64,000 bases of DNA, taken from Sporolactobacillus sp. STSJ-5 (GTDB taxonomy: Bacteria > Bacillota > Bacilli > Bacillales > Sporolactobacillaceae). The translations under genes were made by a program, and so were the position numbers. The notes under the pieces are model-generated. The model was not told the DNA's origin. It saw only the letters and a list, made by a program, of their open reading frames with translations, and ran no database searches. Below are positions 39,882 to 49,191 of the stretch, one piece after another (within the stretch, counting starts at the first letter, position 1; each line of letters opens with the position of its first letter). The stretch lies in contig NZ_JANFOJ010000001.1 in NCBI RefSeq assembly GCF_024385605.1, positions 372,001 through 436,000 on the forward strand, given 5' to 3'.

Positions 39882-42715
39882 TTTTTTTCTTTTTCTGTAT
39901 TAAATAATTCGACGATATAAAACACTTCTGCATCTGAAAGATTAATATTAAGTGTTTCACGCAGAACCTCATTCGCTTGTTTAACGATCGGATACATTTT
40001 TTCCATTTTGATGCTCGATAGTCTTTGCTCATCAACACTCATTTCTGAGCGTATTAAATAACGTTCAATCGCTCCTGCCATATGCATGATCAAACTAATT
40101 TTGAACGCATTGGACATTTTAAACTCACTTCTCAATTGAATAAAATTGCAATAGTCCCACAATATTTTCACAATTTTCGCAGGATTAATGAATGTAAAGT
40201 ACTGTTCCAAATAGTTCTGACTCATTTCTTCCGTTAATAATTCCGAATCATCCAGAGCCTCTGCTTCATCTGCTGCATGATTGTTTATTTCTTCAACCAG
40301 GCTGACAAAACTCTCTCCGCCACCCTGCAATAAATTCTCTAATGATACAAATGGAGCAGCAACTTGGGGTTTCACAACGCCAGTCGTGGCTACGATTAGA
40401 TAGTTTTGCTGGATCTTTGCAATTTGTTCTTTCATAGTCACAACTGAAACTGTGATCACTGTGATATCGTCAATCAAGTTGTCAACTAATATTTTATCCA
40501 ACAGGTCCTTAATTTTGCTGGCTGTCCCTTCACCAGTCGAACAAATCGCAATAATAGCCTTCTCTCTTCGATCTGATCTTTTCTGAACATTATTTTTCTT
40601 TTGATGGCCCTTTTCGATCGTTCGTGAATAGCCGTCAAATTCACGTAATTCTCGATATACCGTTTCAAGGTCACTATCGATCAGTGCTGTTTTACGAGCT
40701 GCTTCAAGCACCATCGCTGTAGTGACCATATCGATCGTTTTGACATGAACATCTGTTTTCTCTGTCAGTTTGCTGCTAAATGTACTAAGAGACCCCATAT
40801 CGACCAAGAGTAAAACACCGTTGCCCTGATCGATCGTTTTAACTTGCGCGGCAATGCCATCCAATGCGATTTTAGGACTCATTTCCAGCGGCATATCATA
40901 TGCGGCGATGTTGTCGACAGACAGCAGTTGTGAAACAACTTGCACCATTGAGGATGCAGTACTGTTACCATGTGCTGCCACAACAATGCCAACTTTTCCG
41001 GTTTTAGGTTCTGATTTTAAAGATACCAAAAGAATGGCCATGTAATAAACTTCAGATTCAGGTATAGGAAAATGATAATGATCCTCAATCAACTCTTTAA
41101 CGCGTTCAGCGAGTTTGAGCTCATCTGGATAGTCATGGACCATTGAAATCAAATCTGCTGAAATAGTTCGCAACGGTTTCCCTGACTGAACCCGTTTAAT
41201 AAAAGAACTGATGTGTAAACTCATCGCATAAATGAAATTATCCCTGGCTGGATAATTCTCTCTTTCCTGAAGCATCTGCTGGATCTGCATGGTTAAATCA
41301 ATAATTTCTTGATCAACGATCTCATTCAGACTACTGACTGTTTTATCCAACTTTCCCTGACGATAAAAAGATTTCAAATGCAAATTGATATCGGTCATAA
41401 TGAAGTTATTGATCGCCGCTTGATCCAATCCTTCGTCTTTTAACAGCGCAGCTTTATCGCCTATGATTTCATACAAATTATACGGCAATTCGTAACTGTC
41501 ACTATCCGGAAGACCGCGCTTTGCATCGGGCTTGATCACCATCGTCGGTTCGAGCAATCGACTCAGATTCCCCAATTCTTGCCGATTGTTAGCCAAGTTG
41601 GAAAGTCCGTCTTTGATATTAGGCGGCAAGCGGCTAAAAAGCAGGGTTATTTCATTTTTATTTTGCATGCTGTTCAGAAAGCCTTGGGCACACACTAATT
41701 GAATATTAGATTTCAACTGCCCAACATTACCGTAGGTTACACTTCCCAGCAAAGCTTGAACAACATCTTCGCTTAAACGAATATTTTTATGAATCCGATT
41801 CGCTTCAAGCGTTAATAATTGCTCTAATAGTTGCAATCGTTCACGAGCGCTTCTTTGGTTGAAATCCGGCAGCTGAATGATGATAGGGATTCGACGCACA
41901 AAAGTCTGCAATAATGAGCTTTTCGGGTCTTCAGTTGTTGCATAAACAAGCCGGACGTCCGCATGATGAATTTTGGCAGTTTCACCTAAACGGCTGTATG
42001 TCCCATGATCCATAAAATAAAAAATCATTTCTTGCCCTTCAGGCGGCAGACGATGTACTTCATCAAGAAAAAGCATTCCGCCGTCTGCTTCCTGAATCAG
42101 ACCATCCTTATCAGCGTTAGCGCCGGTAAAAGCTCCCTTGACGTAGCCAAACAGATGCGACATCAACAACTGCGGATTGTGTGCATAATCCGCACAATTA
42201 AATGTGGTAAATCCCTTTTGGGAAATGATCTCTTTATCCAAAGCAAAACGGTACATTTTATGAGCAAAATACGTCTTACCGGATCCCGTTGGTCCAATGA
42301 TCAGTGTATTCAGTCCGTGCGGCGGATAAAGCAATGCTGCCTTGGCCTGTTCGACTTGATTCTTCAGGCTGTCGCGGCTGCCGATCATGTGCTCAAAAAC
42401 ATCCGTTTCGTTCTTATTCGCAGTATCTTCCTTTTCAAGGTTATGATCAATGATACGAGCATTCCCAGCAAACCCAATGTTGGGTTTCTGCTGCATCTTT
42501 ATTTTGTGTTTACCGACTGCATGATCCACGAAATAGTGAACGGGTCGACCATTTGTCTTCTTCACCCTTCCCTCTCTGACAAGCAGATTTAACTCCTTGC
42601 TGACATTCGGGCGAAGCACACCAATCGCTTCGGATATTTCGCTGGTTGTCACACCGTGAGCCATACCAAGTGCAAACTTTTCTAAATAAGTTAAGACTTT
42701 TTCACGCCGAGTCAT
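39863..42715 (-). CDS. manR: LevR/ManR-type Sig54 activator with PTS regulation domains
   Basis: 950-residue activator. An N-terminal HTH (residues 5-60) is followed by the AAA+ Sig54 domain with Walker A GPTGSGKT (141-148), the Sig54 loop GAFTGA (194-199) and Walker B FLDEVHRLPPEGQEM. A PRD follows near 430-530, then an EIIA-man-like domain (IVVAAHGNSTAS near 595), an EIIB-like domain (AIICSTGEGTASKIKD-type, near 740) and a second PRD near 845-940. HPr and PTS components would phosphorylate these domains and switch it. ATG 42715 follows AAAAGGAGGG. It lies upstream of and in line with the operon it should control. Confidence 0.93.
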   Translation of the reverse strand: MTRREKVLTYLEKFALGMAHGVTTSEISEAIGVLRPNVSKELNLLVREGRVKKTNGRPVHYFVDHAVGKHKIKMQQKPNIGFAGNARIIDHNLEKEDTANKNETDVFEHMIGSRDSLKNQVEQAKAALLYPPHGLNTLIIGPTGSGKTYFAHKMYRFALDKEIISQKGFTTFNCADYAHNPQLLMSHLFGYVKGAFTGANADKDGLIQEADGGMLFLDEVHRLPPEGQEMIFYFMDHGTYSRLGETAKIHHADVRLVYATTEDPKSSLLQTFVRRIPIIIQLPDFNQRSARERLQLLEQLLTLEANRIHKNIRLSEDVVQALLGSVTYGNVGQLKSNIQLVCAQGFLNSMQNKNEITLLFSRLPPNIKDGLSNLANNRQELGNLSRLLEPTMVIKPDAKRGLPDSDSYELPYNLYEIIGDKAALLKDEGLDQAAINNFIMTDINLHLKSFYRQGKLDKTVSSLNEIVDQEIIDLTMQIQQMLQERENYPARDNFIYAMSLHISSFIKRVQSGKPLRTISADLISMVHDYPDELKLAERVKELIEDHYHFPIPESEVYYMAILLVSLKSEPKTGKVGIVVAAHGNSTASSMVQVVSQLLSVDNIAAYDMPLEMSPKIALDGIAAQVKTIDQGNGVLLLVDMGSLSTFSSKLTEKTDVHVKTIDMVTTAMVLEAARKTALIDSDLETVYRELREFDGYSRTIEKGHQKKNNVQKRSDRREKAIIAICSTGEGTASKIKDLLDKILVDNLIDDITVITVSVVTMKEQIAKIQQNYLIVATTGVVKPQVAAPFVSLENLLQGGGESFVSLVEEINNHAADEAEALDDSELLTEEMSQNYLEQYFTFINPAKIVKILWDYCNFIQLRSEFKMSNAFKISLIMHMAGAIERYLIRSEMSVDEQRLSSIKMEKMYPIVKQANEVLRETLNINLSDAEVFYIVELFNTEKEKNDTQNN

Positions 42716-42738
42716 TATTGCCCTCCTTTTTATTAAAT

Positions 42739-42758
42739 TGTGTATCGCTAGTGTATCA
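42739..42758 (+). repeat. TGTGTATC repeats in front of manR
   Basis: TGTGTATCG (42739-42747) and AGTGTATCA (42750-42758) lie about 25 and 35 bp upstream of the manR start, in the orientation of the copies near the operon promoter. They suggest autoregulation of manR. Confidence 0.5.
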
Positions 42759-42864
42759 CAAGTCACAAATGTAAGCGAGTTCATTGTCTAAACTACAGGA
42801 TTTTTTATATGATCAGCTATCCTGTATGTATCCTTTTATTAACCTTTGCATAGCACATTCATTT

Positions 42865-42913
42865 ACTTGTAACTACTTGTAATTTTATTATTTTTACTTA
42901 TAATTACTTATAA
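42865..42913 (+). repeat. Four phased ACTTRTAA repeats
   Basis: ACTTGTAA at 42865 and 42875, ACTTATAA at 42896 and 42906. The start-to-start spacing is 10, 21 and 10 bp, so all four face the same side of the helix, as two pairs. This is the usual layout of a tandem operator or a cooperative activator site. The binding protein is unknown; the DeoR-family gene next to it is one candidate. Confidence 0.6.
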
Positions 42914-43054
42914 AAGGATACCATTTAACTATAATCCTGTATTTTCGATCACGGGCACATCTCTCTTAACTTTTATACGTAAAAACATGGATAATGCACA
43001 AATGTATTGATTACCGGAACAAGAAGACAAACGAATGCTAAAAAAAGAAAGGAG

Positions 43055-43828
43055 ATGAGTATCATTTATCAAGAAGAACGACTGTCAGCAATCCTCGATA
43101 ATCTGCAAGAAGCACGCAGCCTATCTGTGGCAGATATCTGCCGGCTTTACAATGTCTCACGTGACACGGCTCGTCGTGATATTGTCAAGCTCACAGAGCA
43201 AGGCGCCGCAATCCGAACGCATGGGGGCATCGCTCTACAGGATTTTCAAAACAAAATATTAGCGTACCGCGATCGTTTGCAGGCCTATTCCGACATCAAA
43301 ATGCGCATAGGGAAAAAAGCGCTCACCTTTCTGAAGCCTAATGGCTATTATTTTTTCAATGCTTCAACAACCATTTCCTGTATGGTGCGTCAGATTGATA
43401 TGCCCATTCACGTCTTTACACAATCGCTGGATGTTGCTGAATTGTCATCTCAGAAAGAAGGCGCAGCAGTTCATGTGTTTGGCGGGAAGCTAAATCTCGA
43501 AAATCGATTCTTCTTTTCTGCGGAAAGTATGAAGCAAATGGAGAGTATCCACTTTGATGCAGCATTTCTCGGGGCGGCGGCGGTCGCCGATGACGGGGTC
43601 TATTATGAGGATGAAGAAGATGCCTGGATCAGCAGGATCATATCAGAGCATTCCAATCAGATGGTTATCCTTACAGATCATAAAAAATTCAATCAGAAAA
43701 GCAGATTTAAAGCATTCGATTGGAGTCATGCAGATGTTCTGATTACCGATCGTGCACTTACCGAACGATTTCAAACTTCACTAGAAGCGCAAGGCGTTCA
43801 TCTCATTCTCACCGATGAAACAAAATGA
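43055..43828 (+). CDS. DeoR-family transcriptional regulator
   Basis: 257-residue repressor-type regulator of sugar metabolism. The N-terminal HTH is LSVADICRLYNVSRDTARRD (near residues 23-42), followed by the hinge RTHGGIAL and a DeoR C-terminal sensor domain (FFNASTTISCM, FLGAAAVADDGVYYEDEED) that binds a phosphosugar. The start is odd: AGGAG lies directly against ATG 43055 with no spacer. The upstream frame starting near 43007 or a non-ATG start three codons later (ATC/ATT) are alternatives. A HAD phosphatase gene follows 36 bp later. Confidence 0.85.
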   Translation: MSIIYQEERLSAILDNLQEARSLSVADICRLYNVSRDTARRDIVKLTEQGAAIRTHGGIALQDFQNKILAYRDRLQAYSDIKMRIGKKALTFLKPNGYYFFNASTTISCMVRQIDMPIHVFTQSLDVAELSSQKEGAAVHVFGGKLNLENRFFFSAESMKQMESIHFDAAFLGAAAVADDGVYYEDEEDAWISRIISEHSNQMVILTDHKKFNQKSRFKAFDWSHADVLITDRALTERFQTSLEAQGVHLILTDETK

Positions 43829-43864
43829 AAGGCGTTTATTTATTTTCAAAGGGAGTGGATTTAT

Positions 43865-44692
43865 ATGCCGATTCAGTTGATTTTCAGTGATATCGATGGT
43901 ACGTTGATCAATTCAGAGCATGTCATTACGAAGAAAACCGTCCAGGCAATTAAACAATGTGCAAGCCAAGACATTCCCTTTATTCTCATTTCAGCGCGAA
44001 TGCCGAGCGGAATTATTCCCTTACAACGACAGCTCGGCTCGCTTGACCCAATTATTTGTTACAGCGGGGCGCTTATCGTCGATCAGAATGATACTTCAAG
44101 TGAGCCTTTGCTCTCTGTCACAATGAATCCGCAAAGTGTACAGTTTGTCTATCAGCAGATTTGTAACCGTTTCCCTAAAATTAGCTTTTCTGCATACAGT
44201 TTCAATCGATGGCTTGTCCCAGAGAAAACGGATGCTTGGATCGCTCAAGAAGAGGCCATTGCACGCACCCCTTCATCTACTTATGCATTCCAAGATCAGG
44301 TACCGGAAAGTCTGCCGCCGATTCATAAACTATTGTGTATGGGTGATCCGGAAGATATTGACCAATTACAGACTGTTCTTTCTGAAGCAACTATTGATGC
44401 CGTATTTTATAAATCAAAACCGACCTATCTGGAAATCATGGCAAAAGATGTCAGTAAGGCAAACGCGATGCGCGAAATAATGATTCGTTATCATATAGCT
44501 CAAGAACATACACTCGCCTTTGGCGATAACTTTAATGATGTACCCATGCTTCGATTCGCTGGGATCGGTGTAGCGATGGGTAATGCCCCGGAACAGGTAA
44601 AAGGATCGGCTGATTTTGTGACGCTCTCTAATGATCAAGACGGTATTAAAGCTGCCCTTGAGCGATTAGGCGTGCTTACATTGAATTATTGA
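43865..44692 (+). CDS. HAD-superfamily Cof-type phosphatase
   Basis: 275-residue sugar-phosphate phosphatase. Motif I FSDIDGTLI (Asp 9 and 11), motif II LISARM near 41, motif III Lys near 198 in KDVSKANAMR and motif IV AFGDNFNDVPM near 218. The C2-type cap domain lies between. Substrate unknown. The start follows AAAGGGAGTGG. It lies directly downstream of the DeoR gene and is probably co-transcribed. It converges on an amidotransferase gene; their ends overlap by 7 bp. Confidence 0.9.
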   Translation: MPIQLIFSDIDGTLINSEHVITKKTVQAIKQCASQDIPFILISARMPSGIIPLQRQLGSLDPIICYSGALIVDQNDTSSEPLLSVTMNPQSVQFVYQQICNRFPKISFSAYSFNRWLVPEKTDAWIAQEEAIARTPSSTYAFQDQVPESLPPIHKLLCMGDPEDIDQLQTVLSEATIDAVFYKSKPTYLEIMAKDVSKANAMREIMIRYHIAQEHTLAFGDNFNDVPMLRFAGIGVAMGNAPEQVKGSADFVTLSNDQDGIKAALERLGVLTLNY

Positions 44693-45396
44693 ATCGATTC
44701 GTTTGCAAGCTGATTCATCCAGCGATCCAAGAAGTCAAACAAGATCGATTTATTCTGCTGAATCAATCCGAATCGGCCGCATAAGTCTGGAATCCCCTGG
44801 ATATACTTTCCGGCAACCAGTTCATTGCGCGAATGTTCAATAATTTCACGAATGTTTTCCTCGCCAACTTCCAAATGAAATTGCAGACCCACCACCCGTT
44901 TGCCGTATAGAAACGCCTGATTTCGGCAGCCTTTGCTGAAGGCCGCATGCGACGCTCCTTGCGGAAGATCGAAGGTATCTCCGTGCCAATGAAAGACTAT
45001 TATCTGCTTGGGCATGCCTAAAAATGGCAGCTCCGGCTTATTCACAAGCGAGATCGGAAACCAGCCGATCTCTTTTTCTTTTCCAGGATAAACATTCGCC
45101 CCGAGACATTCGGCCAGAAGTTGCGCGCCAAGACAAATGCCCAAAACAGGAATATTCTTCTGAATCGCTGTTTTGGTCCATTCCTTTTCTCGCTTAAGCC
45201 ACGGATAGACCTGTTCGTCGTCACAATTCATGGGTCCCCCCATAACAATCAGCAAGTCGATTTTTTCAAAATCAGGCTCGACAAAGTTATTTTCATAAAA
45301 ACAGGTTCCTGTCAATTCATAGTGGCGCTGCCTGCACCATTCAGAAATAAATCCCGGTTTCTCAAACGAAACATGCTGAAAAAAATGTACACGCAT
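44686..45396 (-). CDS. Type 1 glutamine amidotransferase (GMP synthase-like)
   Basis: 236-residue class I glutamine amidotransferase. The catalytic Cys is in PVLGICLGAQLLAE near residue 84 and the catalytic His in GLQFHLEVG near 177; VMGGPMNCDD near 50 is the oxyanion-type loop. The glutaminase activity is predicted but the acceptor partner is unknown. Members of this group are often free-standing detoxification or gamma-glutamyl-hydrolase-like enzymes. ATG 45396 follows GAGAGG; an upstream in-frame ATG at 45432 lacks a site. Its 3' end overlaps the HAD gene by 7 bp on the opposite strand. Confidence 0.85.
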   Translation of the reverse strand: MRVHFFQHVSFEKPGFISEWCRQRHYELTGTCFYENNFVEPDFEKIDLLIVMGGPMNCDDEQVYPWLKREKEWTKTAIQKNIPVLGICLGAQLLAECLGANVYPGKEKEIGWFPISLVNKPELPFLGMPKQIIVFHWHGDTFDLPQGASHAAFSKGCRNQAFLYGKRVVGLQFHLEVGEENIREIIEHSRNELVAGKYIQGIPDLCGRFGLIQQNKSILFDFLDRWMNQLANESIQ

Positions 45397-45457
45397 CTTG
45401 CCCATCCTCTCATTACAATACGATTTGTGCACGCGATTGCGTGTTGAAAATACGACA

Positions 45458-45495
45458 AAGTCCGAAAAGGAGTTCGTTCTCCCCTTTCCGGACTT
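45458..45495 (-). terminator. Hairpin downstream of the zinc-ribbon gene
   Basis: AAGTCCGAAAAGG and CCTTTCCGGACTT pair with one bulge over a CTC-rich loop on the minus strand. The T run is short, so termination strength is uncertain. Confidence 0.55.
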
Positions 45496-45508
45496 AAATA
45501 ATCTTACG

Positions 45509-45826
45509 TCAATCGAAAAGATCCCCGAGCATATCCATCACTGATTTCTTTTTCTTTCTGCGCGGCTCATAATCTCTGCCTTTTCTCTTATCATAATATG
45601 AATCTTCCTTATAGTCACGGTCTCTGTAGCTTTTCTGTTTCTTTTCGTCATCATCTTGTTCGTACCAGTCATTGAATGGACGACGTACTTCCTTCACTCG
45701 AGTGGATAATTTATCTAACTCTCCTCGATCCAGCCAAACACCTTTGCAATTTGGGCAAGTGTCTATCAGCACACCGTCTTTTTCAACTTCTTTCATGCGG
45801 ACATCATCGCATACCGGACAAAACAT
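45509..45826 (-). CDS. TFIIB-type zinc-ribbon protein
   Basis: 105-residue protein with a zinc ribbon at residues 2-30: MFCPVCDDVRM and DTCPNCKGVWLDRGELD supply two CxxC pairs. A highly charged tail follows (DDDEKKQKSYRDRDYKEDS, DYEPRRKKKKS), then MDMLGDLFD. This is the zf-TFIIB family common in bacteria, with unknown function. The start has AAGAGGAGTG upstream. It lies between the amidotransferase gene and the divergent pfl operon. Confidence 0.85.
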   Translation of the reverse strand: MFCPVCDDVRMKEVEKDGVLIDTCPNCKGVWLDRGELDKLSTRVKEVRRPFNDWYEQDDDEKKQKSYRDRDYKEDSYYDKRKGRDYEPRRKKKKSVMDMLGDLFD

Positions 45827-45976
45827 GGCTTCACTCCTCTTTTAGGCTTCATCATTATTTTATCAAAAATCTGATTAAAACGCGCTTACTAAACTTCTTC
45901 TTTGCGTGCCCTCATTTAAGTCACCGAATCGACACGATCTTTTGAATAAATGTTAACAAAAAAGTCACAACTAATG

Positions 45977-46006
45977 TGTAAGCGTTTACATCTGTTATTA
46001 TATAAT
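45977..46006 (+). promoter_or_regulatory. pfl promoter with perfect cre site
   Basis: TGTAAGCGTTTACA at 45977-45990 matches the cre consensus at every position. TATAAT at 46001-46006 is a perfect -10, and the cre box occupies the place of the -35 element. This predicts CcpA repression of pflBA by glucose. A half-like TCACAA motif at 45965 is too weak to call a Rex site. Confidence 0.8.
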
Positions 46007-46068
46007 TAACATGTGCTCAAGGATAATATGTTCAATTAGTCGACCATTTAAATGAGGAGATGAACGGC

Positions 46069-48324
46069 ATGGAAGCAGTAGTAGAAGAAAGCAAGTACGG
46101 ATCTGCGTGGGACGGATTTGTTGAAGGTATTTGGAAAAATGAGATTGATGTACGCGATTTCATCATGAAAAATATACATGCATATAAAAATGATGAATCT
46201 TTTCTGGCAGGACCAACAAAGAATACAGAACTTCTATGGAAACAGGTAATGGAGCTTTCCGAACAGGAACGGAAAAATGGTGGTGTTCTGGACATGGACA
46301 CCGAAATTGTTTCAACGATCACCTCTCATCAACCAGGATACTTAAACAAACAGTTGGAGAAAATCGTTGGCGTGCAGACCGACGCACCGTTCAAACGTGC
46401 GCTGATGCCTTTCGGCGGCATTCGTATGGCGAAGCAAGCCTGTGAATCCTATGGATATAAGTTAAATGATGAAGTAAATCATGTCTTTACCGAATACAGA
46501 AAAACGCATAATCAAGGTGTTTTCGACGCATACACGGACGAAATGAAGTTGGCTCGCCATGTCGGTATTATCACCGGACTTCCGGATGCCTATGGCCGTG
46601 GGCGTATTATCGGTGATTATCGCCGCATCGCTCTGTACGGCATTGATTTTCTGATTGAACAAAAGAAAATTGATAAACAAAGCACTGGCGGTAAAATGAG
46701 CGAAGAAGTCATTCGTCTGCGTGAAGAACTGACGGAACAAATTCGTGCGTTGCAGGATATTAAGAAAATGGCTGCAAGCTACGGGTTTGATATTTCTAAA
46801 CCTGCAGCAAATGCACGTGAAGCATTCCAGTGGCTGTATTTCGGCTATCTGGCTGCTGTTAAAGAACAAAATGGCGCAGCAATGAGCCTAGGCAGAACGT
46901 CATCATTTCTTGACATTTACATTGAACGTGATCTTGCAAATGATGTGCTTACTGAAGAAGAGGCACAAGAACTGGTTGACCACTTTGTCATGAAGCTGCG
47001 TCTCGTTAAGTTCGCCCGTACGCCTGAGTATAACGAACTGTTCAGTGGCGACCCGACCTGGGTTACCGAATCAATTGGCGGCATGTCGGTTGACGGGCGT
47101 ACGCTCGTGACGAAAAATTCATTCCGATTCCTTCATACACTGGAGAATCTCGGACCTGCTCCGGAACCAAACCTGACTGTACTTTGGTCAAAGCAGCTGC
47201 CTAAGCAATTCAAAGAATATTGTGCGAAAATATCAATCAAGACAAGTGCCATTCAGTATGAAAATGATGATTTGATGCGCGTACAATACGGCGATGATTA
47301 TGGCATTGCCTGCTGCGTATCGGCAATGCGTATCGGGAAACAAATGCAATTCTTCGGTGCTCGTGCCAATTTGGCAAAAACACTGCTCTATTCGATTAAC
47401 GGCGGCGTTGATGAAATCAAAAAAGTGCAGGTAGCGCCTGCTCTCGCACCGATTACAAGTGATGTATTGGATTACGATGAAGTGATGCAAAAATTTGATC
47501 GTATGATGGATTGGCTTTCGGAACTTTATATCAATACACTGAACGTTATTCACTTCATGCATGACAAGTATTCCTATGAACGAAGCGAAATGGCCCTGCA
47601 CGATACCCATATTCTGCGCACGATGGCGACAGGTATCGCCGGTCTCAGTGTTGCGGCAGATTCACTTAGTGCGATCAAATATGCAAAAGTTCACGTACAG
47701 CGCGATGAAGACGGCTTGGCAGTCGGCTTTAACATTGAAGGAGATTTCCCTAAATACGGCAACAACGATGATCGTGTTGATACAATTGCTGTGGATCTCG
47801 TTGAACGCTTCATGAATAAATTAAGAAAAGTCGGCACATACCGTGATTCTGTTCCAACCTTATCAATTCTTACGATCACATCAAATGTCGTTTACGGCAA
47901 GAAAACCGGCAGCACTCCGGATGGACGCTTACGCGGCGAAGCATTTGCTCCAGGAGCGAACCCGATGCACGGACGTGACAGCAAAGGCGCCCTTGCCTCC
48001 CTGTCATCCGTTGCAAAACTGCCTTACCGCTACTCACTTGACGGCATTTCAAACACATTCTCCATTGTGCCGCAAGCACTTGGAAAAGATGATGTCGCTC
48101 GTGAAGCAAACCTTGACGCTATGCTAGACGGATATGCAGTCAAAGGGGGTCATCACATTAATATCAATGTGTTTAACCGCGAAACACTGATTGATGCCAT
48201 GGATCATCCTGAAAAATATCCTCAGCTGACGATCCGCGTTTCAGGATATGCGGTCAACTTTATTAAACTGACTCGTGAACAACAATTGGAAGTCCTTCAC
48301 CGGACCTTCCACAAGTCGATCTAA
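46069..48324 (+). CDS. pflB: Formate acetyltransferase (pyruvate formate-lyase)
   Basis: 751-residue glycyl-radical enzyme that splits pyruvate with CoA into acetyl-CoA and formate under anaerobiosis. Active-site cysteines are in [13 protein letters not shown] (near residue 410) and the radical Gly lies in [13 protein letters not shown] near the C-terminus. Other family segments are [13 protein letters not shown] near 285 and [13 protein letters not shown]-type sequence at the end. ATG 46069 follows AGGAG at 8 bases; the upstream in-frame ATG 46060 is within the site. The pflA gene follows 43 bp later. Confidence 0.96.
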   Translation: MEAVVEESKYGSAWDGFVEGIWKNEIDVRDFIMKNIHAYKNDESFLAGPTKNTELLWKQVMELSEQERKNGGVLDMDTEIVSTITSHQPGYLNKQLEKIVGVQTDAPFKRALMPFGGIRMAKQACESYGYKLNDEVNHVFTEYRKTHNQGVFDAYTDEMKLARHVGIITGLPDAYGRGRIIGDYRRIALYGIDFLIEQKKIDKQSTGGKMSEEVIRLREELTEQIRALQDIKKMAASYGFDISKPAANAREAFQWLYFGYLAAVKEQNGAAMSLGRTSSFLDIYIERDLANDVLTEEEAQELVDHFVMKLRLVKFARTPEYNELFSGDPTWVTESIGGMSVDGRTLVTKNSFRFLHTLENLGPAPEPNLTVLWSKQLPKQFKEYCAKISIKTSAIQYENDDLMRVQYGDDYGIACCVSAMRIGKQMQFFGARANLAKTLLYSINGGVDEIKKVQVAPALAPITSDVLDYDEVMQKFDRMMDWLSELYINTLNVIHFMHDKYSYERSEMALHDTHILRTMATGIAGLSVAADSLSAIKYAKVHVQRDEDGLAVGFNIEGDFPKYGNNDDRVDTIAVDLVERFMNKLRKVGTYRDSVPTLSILTITSNVVYGKKTGSTPDGRLRGEAFAPGANPMHGRDSKGALASLSSVAKLPYRYSLDGISNTFSIVPQALGKDDVAREANLDAMLDGYAVKGGHHININVFNRETLIDAMDHPEKYPQLTIRVSGYAVNFIKLTREQQLEVLHRTFHKSI

Positions 48325-48367
48325 AAGAGAACGGATCGGTTTCTGTTTGAGAAAGGAGGTGCCGTAC

Positions 48368-49129
48368 ATGGTTCTTGGCTCTATTCACTCCATTGAATCG
48401 TTCGGTACGGTTGACGGACCCGGCATTCGGTTTGTCGTTTTTACCCAAGGATGTCCGCTCCGATGCAAATATTGCCATAATGTCGACACACGAGCGATCG
48501 GCACCGGCAAACAAATAAGCGTTGATGAGATCATTAATGAGCTGAAGGATTACCTGCCGTTTATTCAATCATCGGGTGGGGGAATTACCGTCAGCGGAGG
48601 CGAAGCCATGCTTCAAATTCCGTTCCTCACTGAATTGTTTAAGGCGTGCCAAGCAATCGGTGTGCACACGGCACTCGATACATCCGGATGCTGTTATGTC
48701 GATGCTCCGTTCTTTCATAAAAAGTTCGATGAGCTGGCTAAATACACTGATCTCGTGCTGCTCGATATCAAAGAGATAAACTCCGAACGTCATAAGTGGC
48801 TGACCGGACAGCCGAACGAACATATTTTGGCATTCGCCCGGTTGTTATCTGAAAAGCGGATTCCGGTATGGATTCGGCATGTGCTCGTACCAACGATTAC
48901 CGACTCCGAAGAGGATCTGACAGAGCTCGGAACGTTTATCAACACACTGCAGAATGTGGAGCGCGTGGAAATTCTGCCCTACCATCAATTAGGAGTCTAT
49001 AAATGGGAAGCAATGGGAATTGACTATCCGCTCAAAGGCATTGAATCGCCAACAGATGCAGAAGTGACACGTGCCGCGCAATTAATTCAAAAGAACATGA
49101 CAAAACAGCTCGTTGCCATGCCTCAGTGA
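48368..49129 (+). CDS. pflA: Pyruvate formate-lyase activating enzyme
   Basis: 253-residue radical SAM enzyme that makes the glycyl radical on PflB. The [4Fe-4S] motif is CPLRCKYCHN (near residue 28, CxxxCxxC), and SSGGGITVSGGEAMLQ near 75 is the SAM-binding GGE region. The start ATG has AAAGGAGGTG directly upstream; an upstream in-frame reading extends into pflB and is not used. Ends in a clear terminator, closing the pflBA operon. Confidence 0.95.
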   Translation: MVLGSIHSIESFGTVDGPGIRFVVFTQGCPLRCKYCHNVDTRAIGTGKQISVDEIINELKDYLPFIQSSGGGITVSGGEAMLQIPFLTELFKACQAIGVHTALDTSGCCYVDAPFFHKKFDELAKYTDLVLLDIKEINSERHKWLTGQPNEHILAFARLLSEKRIPVWIRHVLVPTITDSEEDLTELGTFINTLQNVERVEILPYHQLGVYKWEAMGIDYPLKGIESPTDAEVTRAAQLIQKNMTKQLVAMPQ

Positions 49130-49142
49130 TCAATAAAATAAT

Positions 49143-49178
49143 AATGACCTTGCAGAATTTACCGCAAGGTCATTTTTT
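49143..49178 (+). terminator. pflBA terminator
   Basis: AATGACCTTGC and GCAAGGTCATT form an 11-bp stem around a 10-base loop, followed by T residues. Confidence 0.9.
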
Positions 49179-49191
49179 ATTGCATACATTT

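Larger units (their letters stand above)
42716..43054. other. Intergenic region between divergent manR and the DeoR gene
   Basis: 339 bp without a gene, AT-rich. It contains the TGTGTATC repeats beside manR and a cluster of four ACTTRTAA repeats at 42865-42913. A matching promoter for either gene could not be fixed by eye. Confidence 0.5.

Noticed and set aside
45950-45976. Rex operator upstream of pflB
   Set aside because: Only one half (TCACAA) matches the TTGTGA-N6-TCACAA pattern; the other half has three mismatches.
46236-48127. Open frames on both strands inside pflB
   Set aside because: They follow from the codon use of a clearly coding gene with intact active-site motifs.
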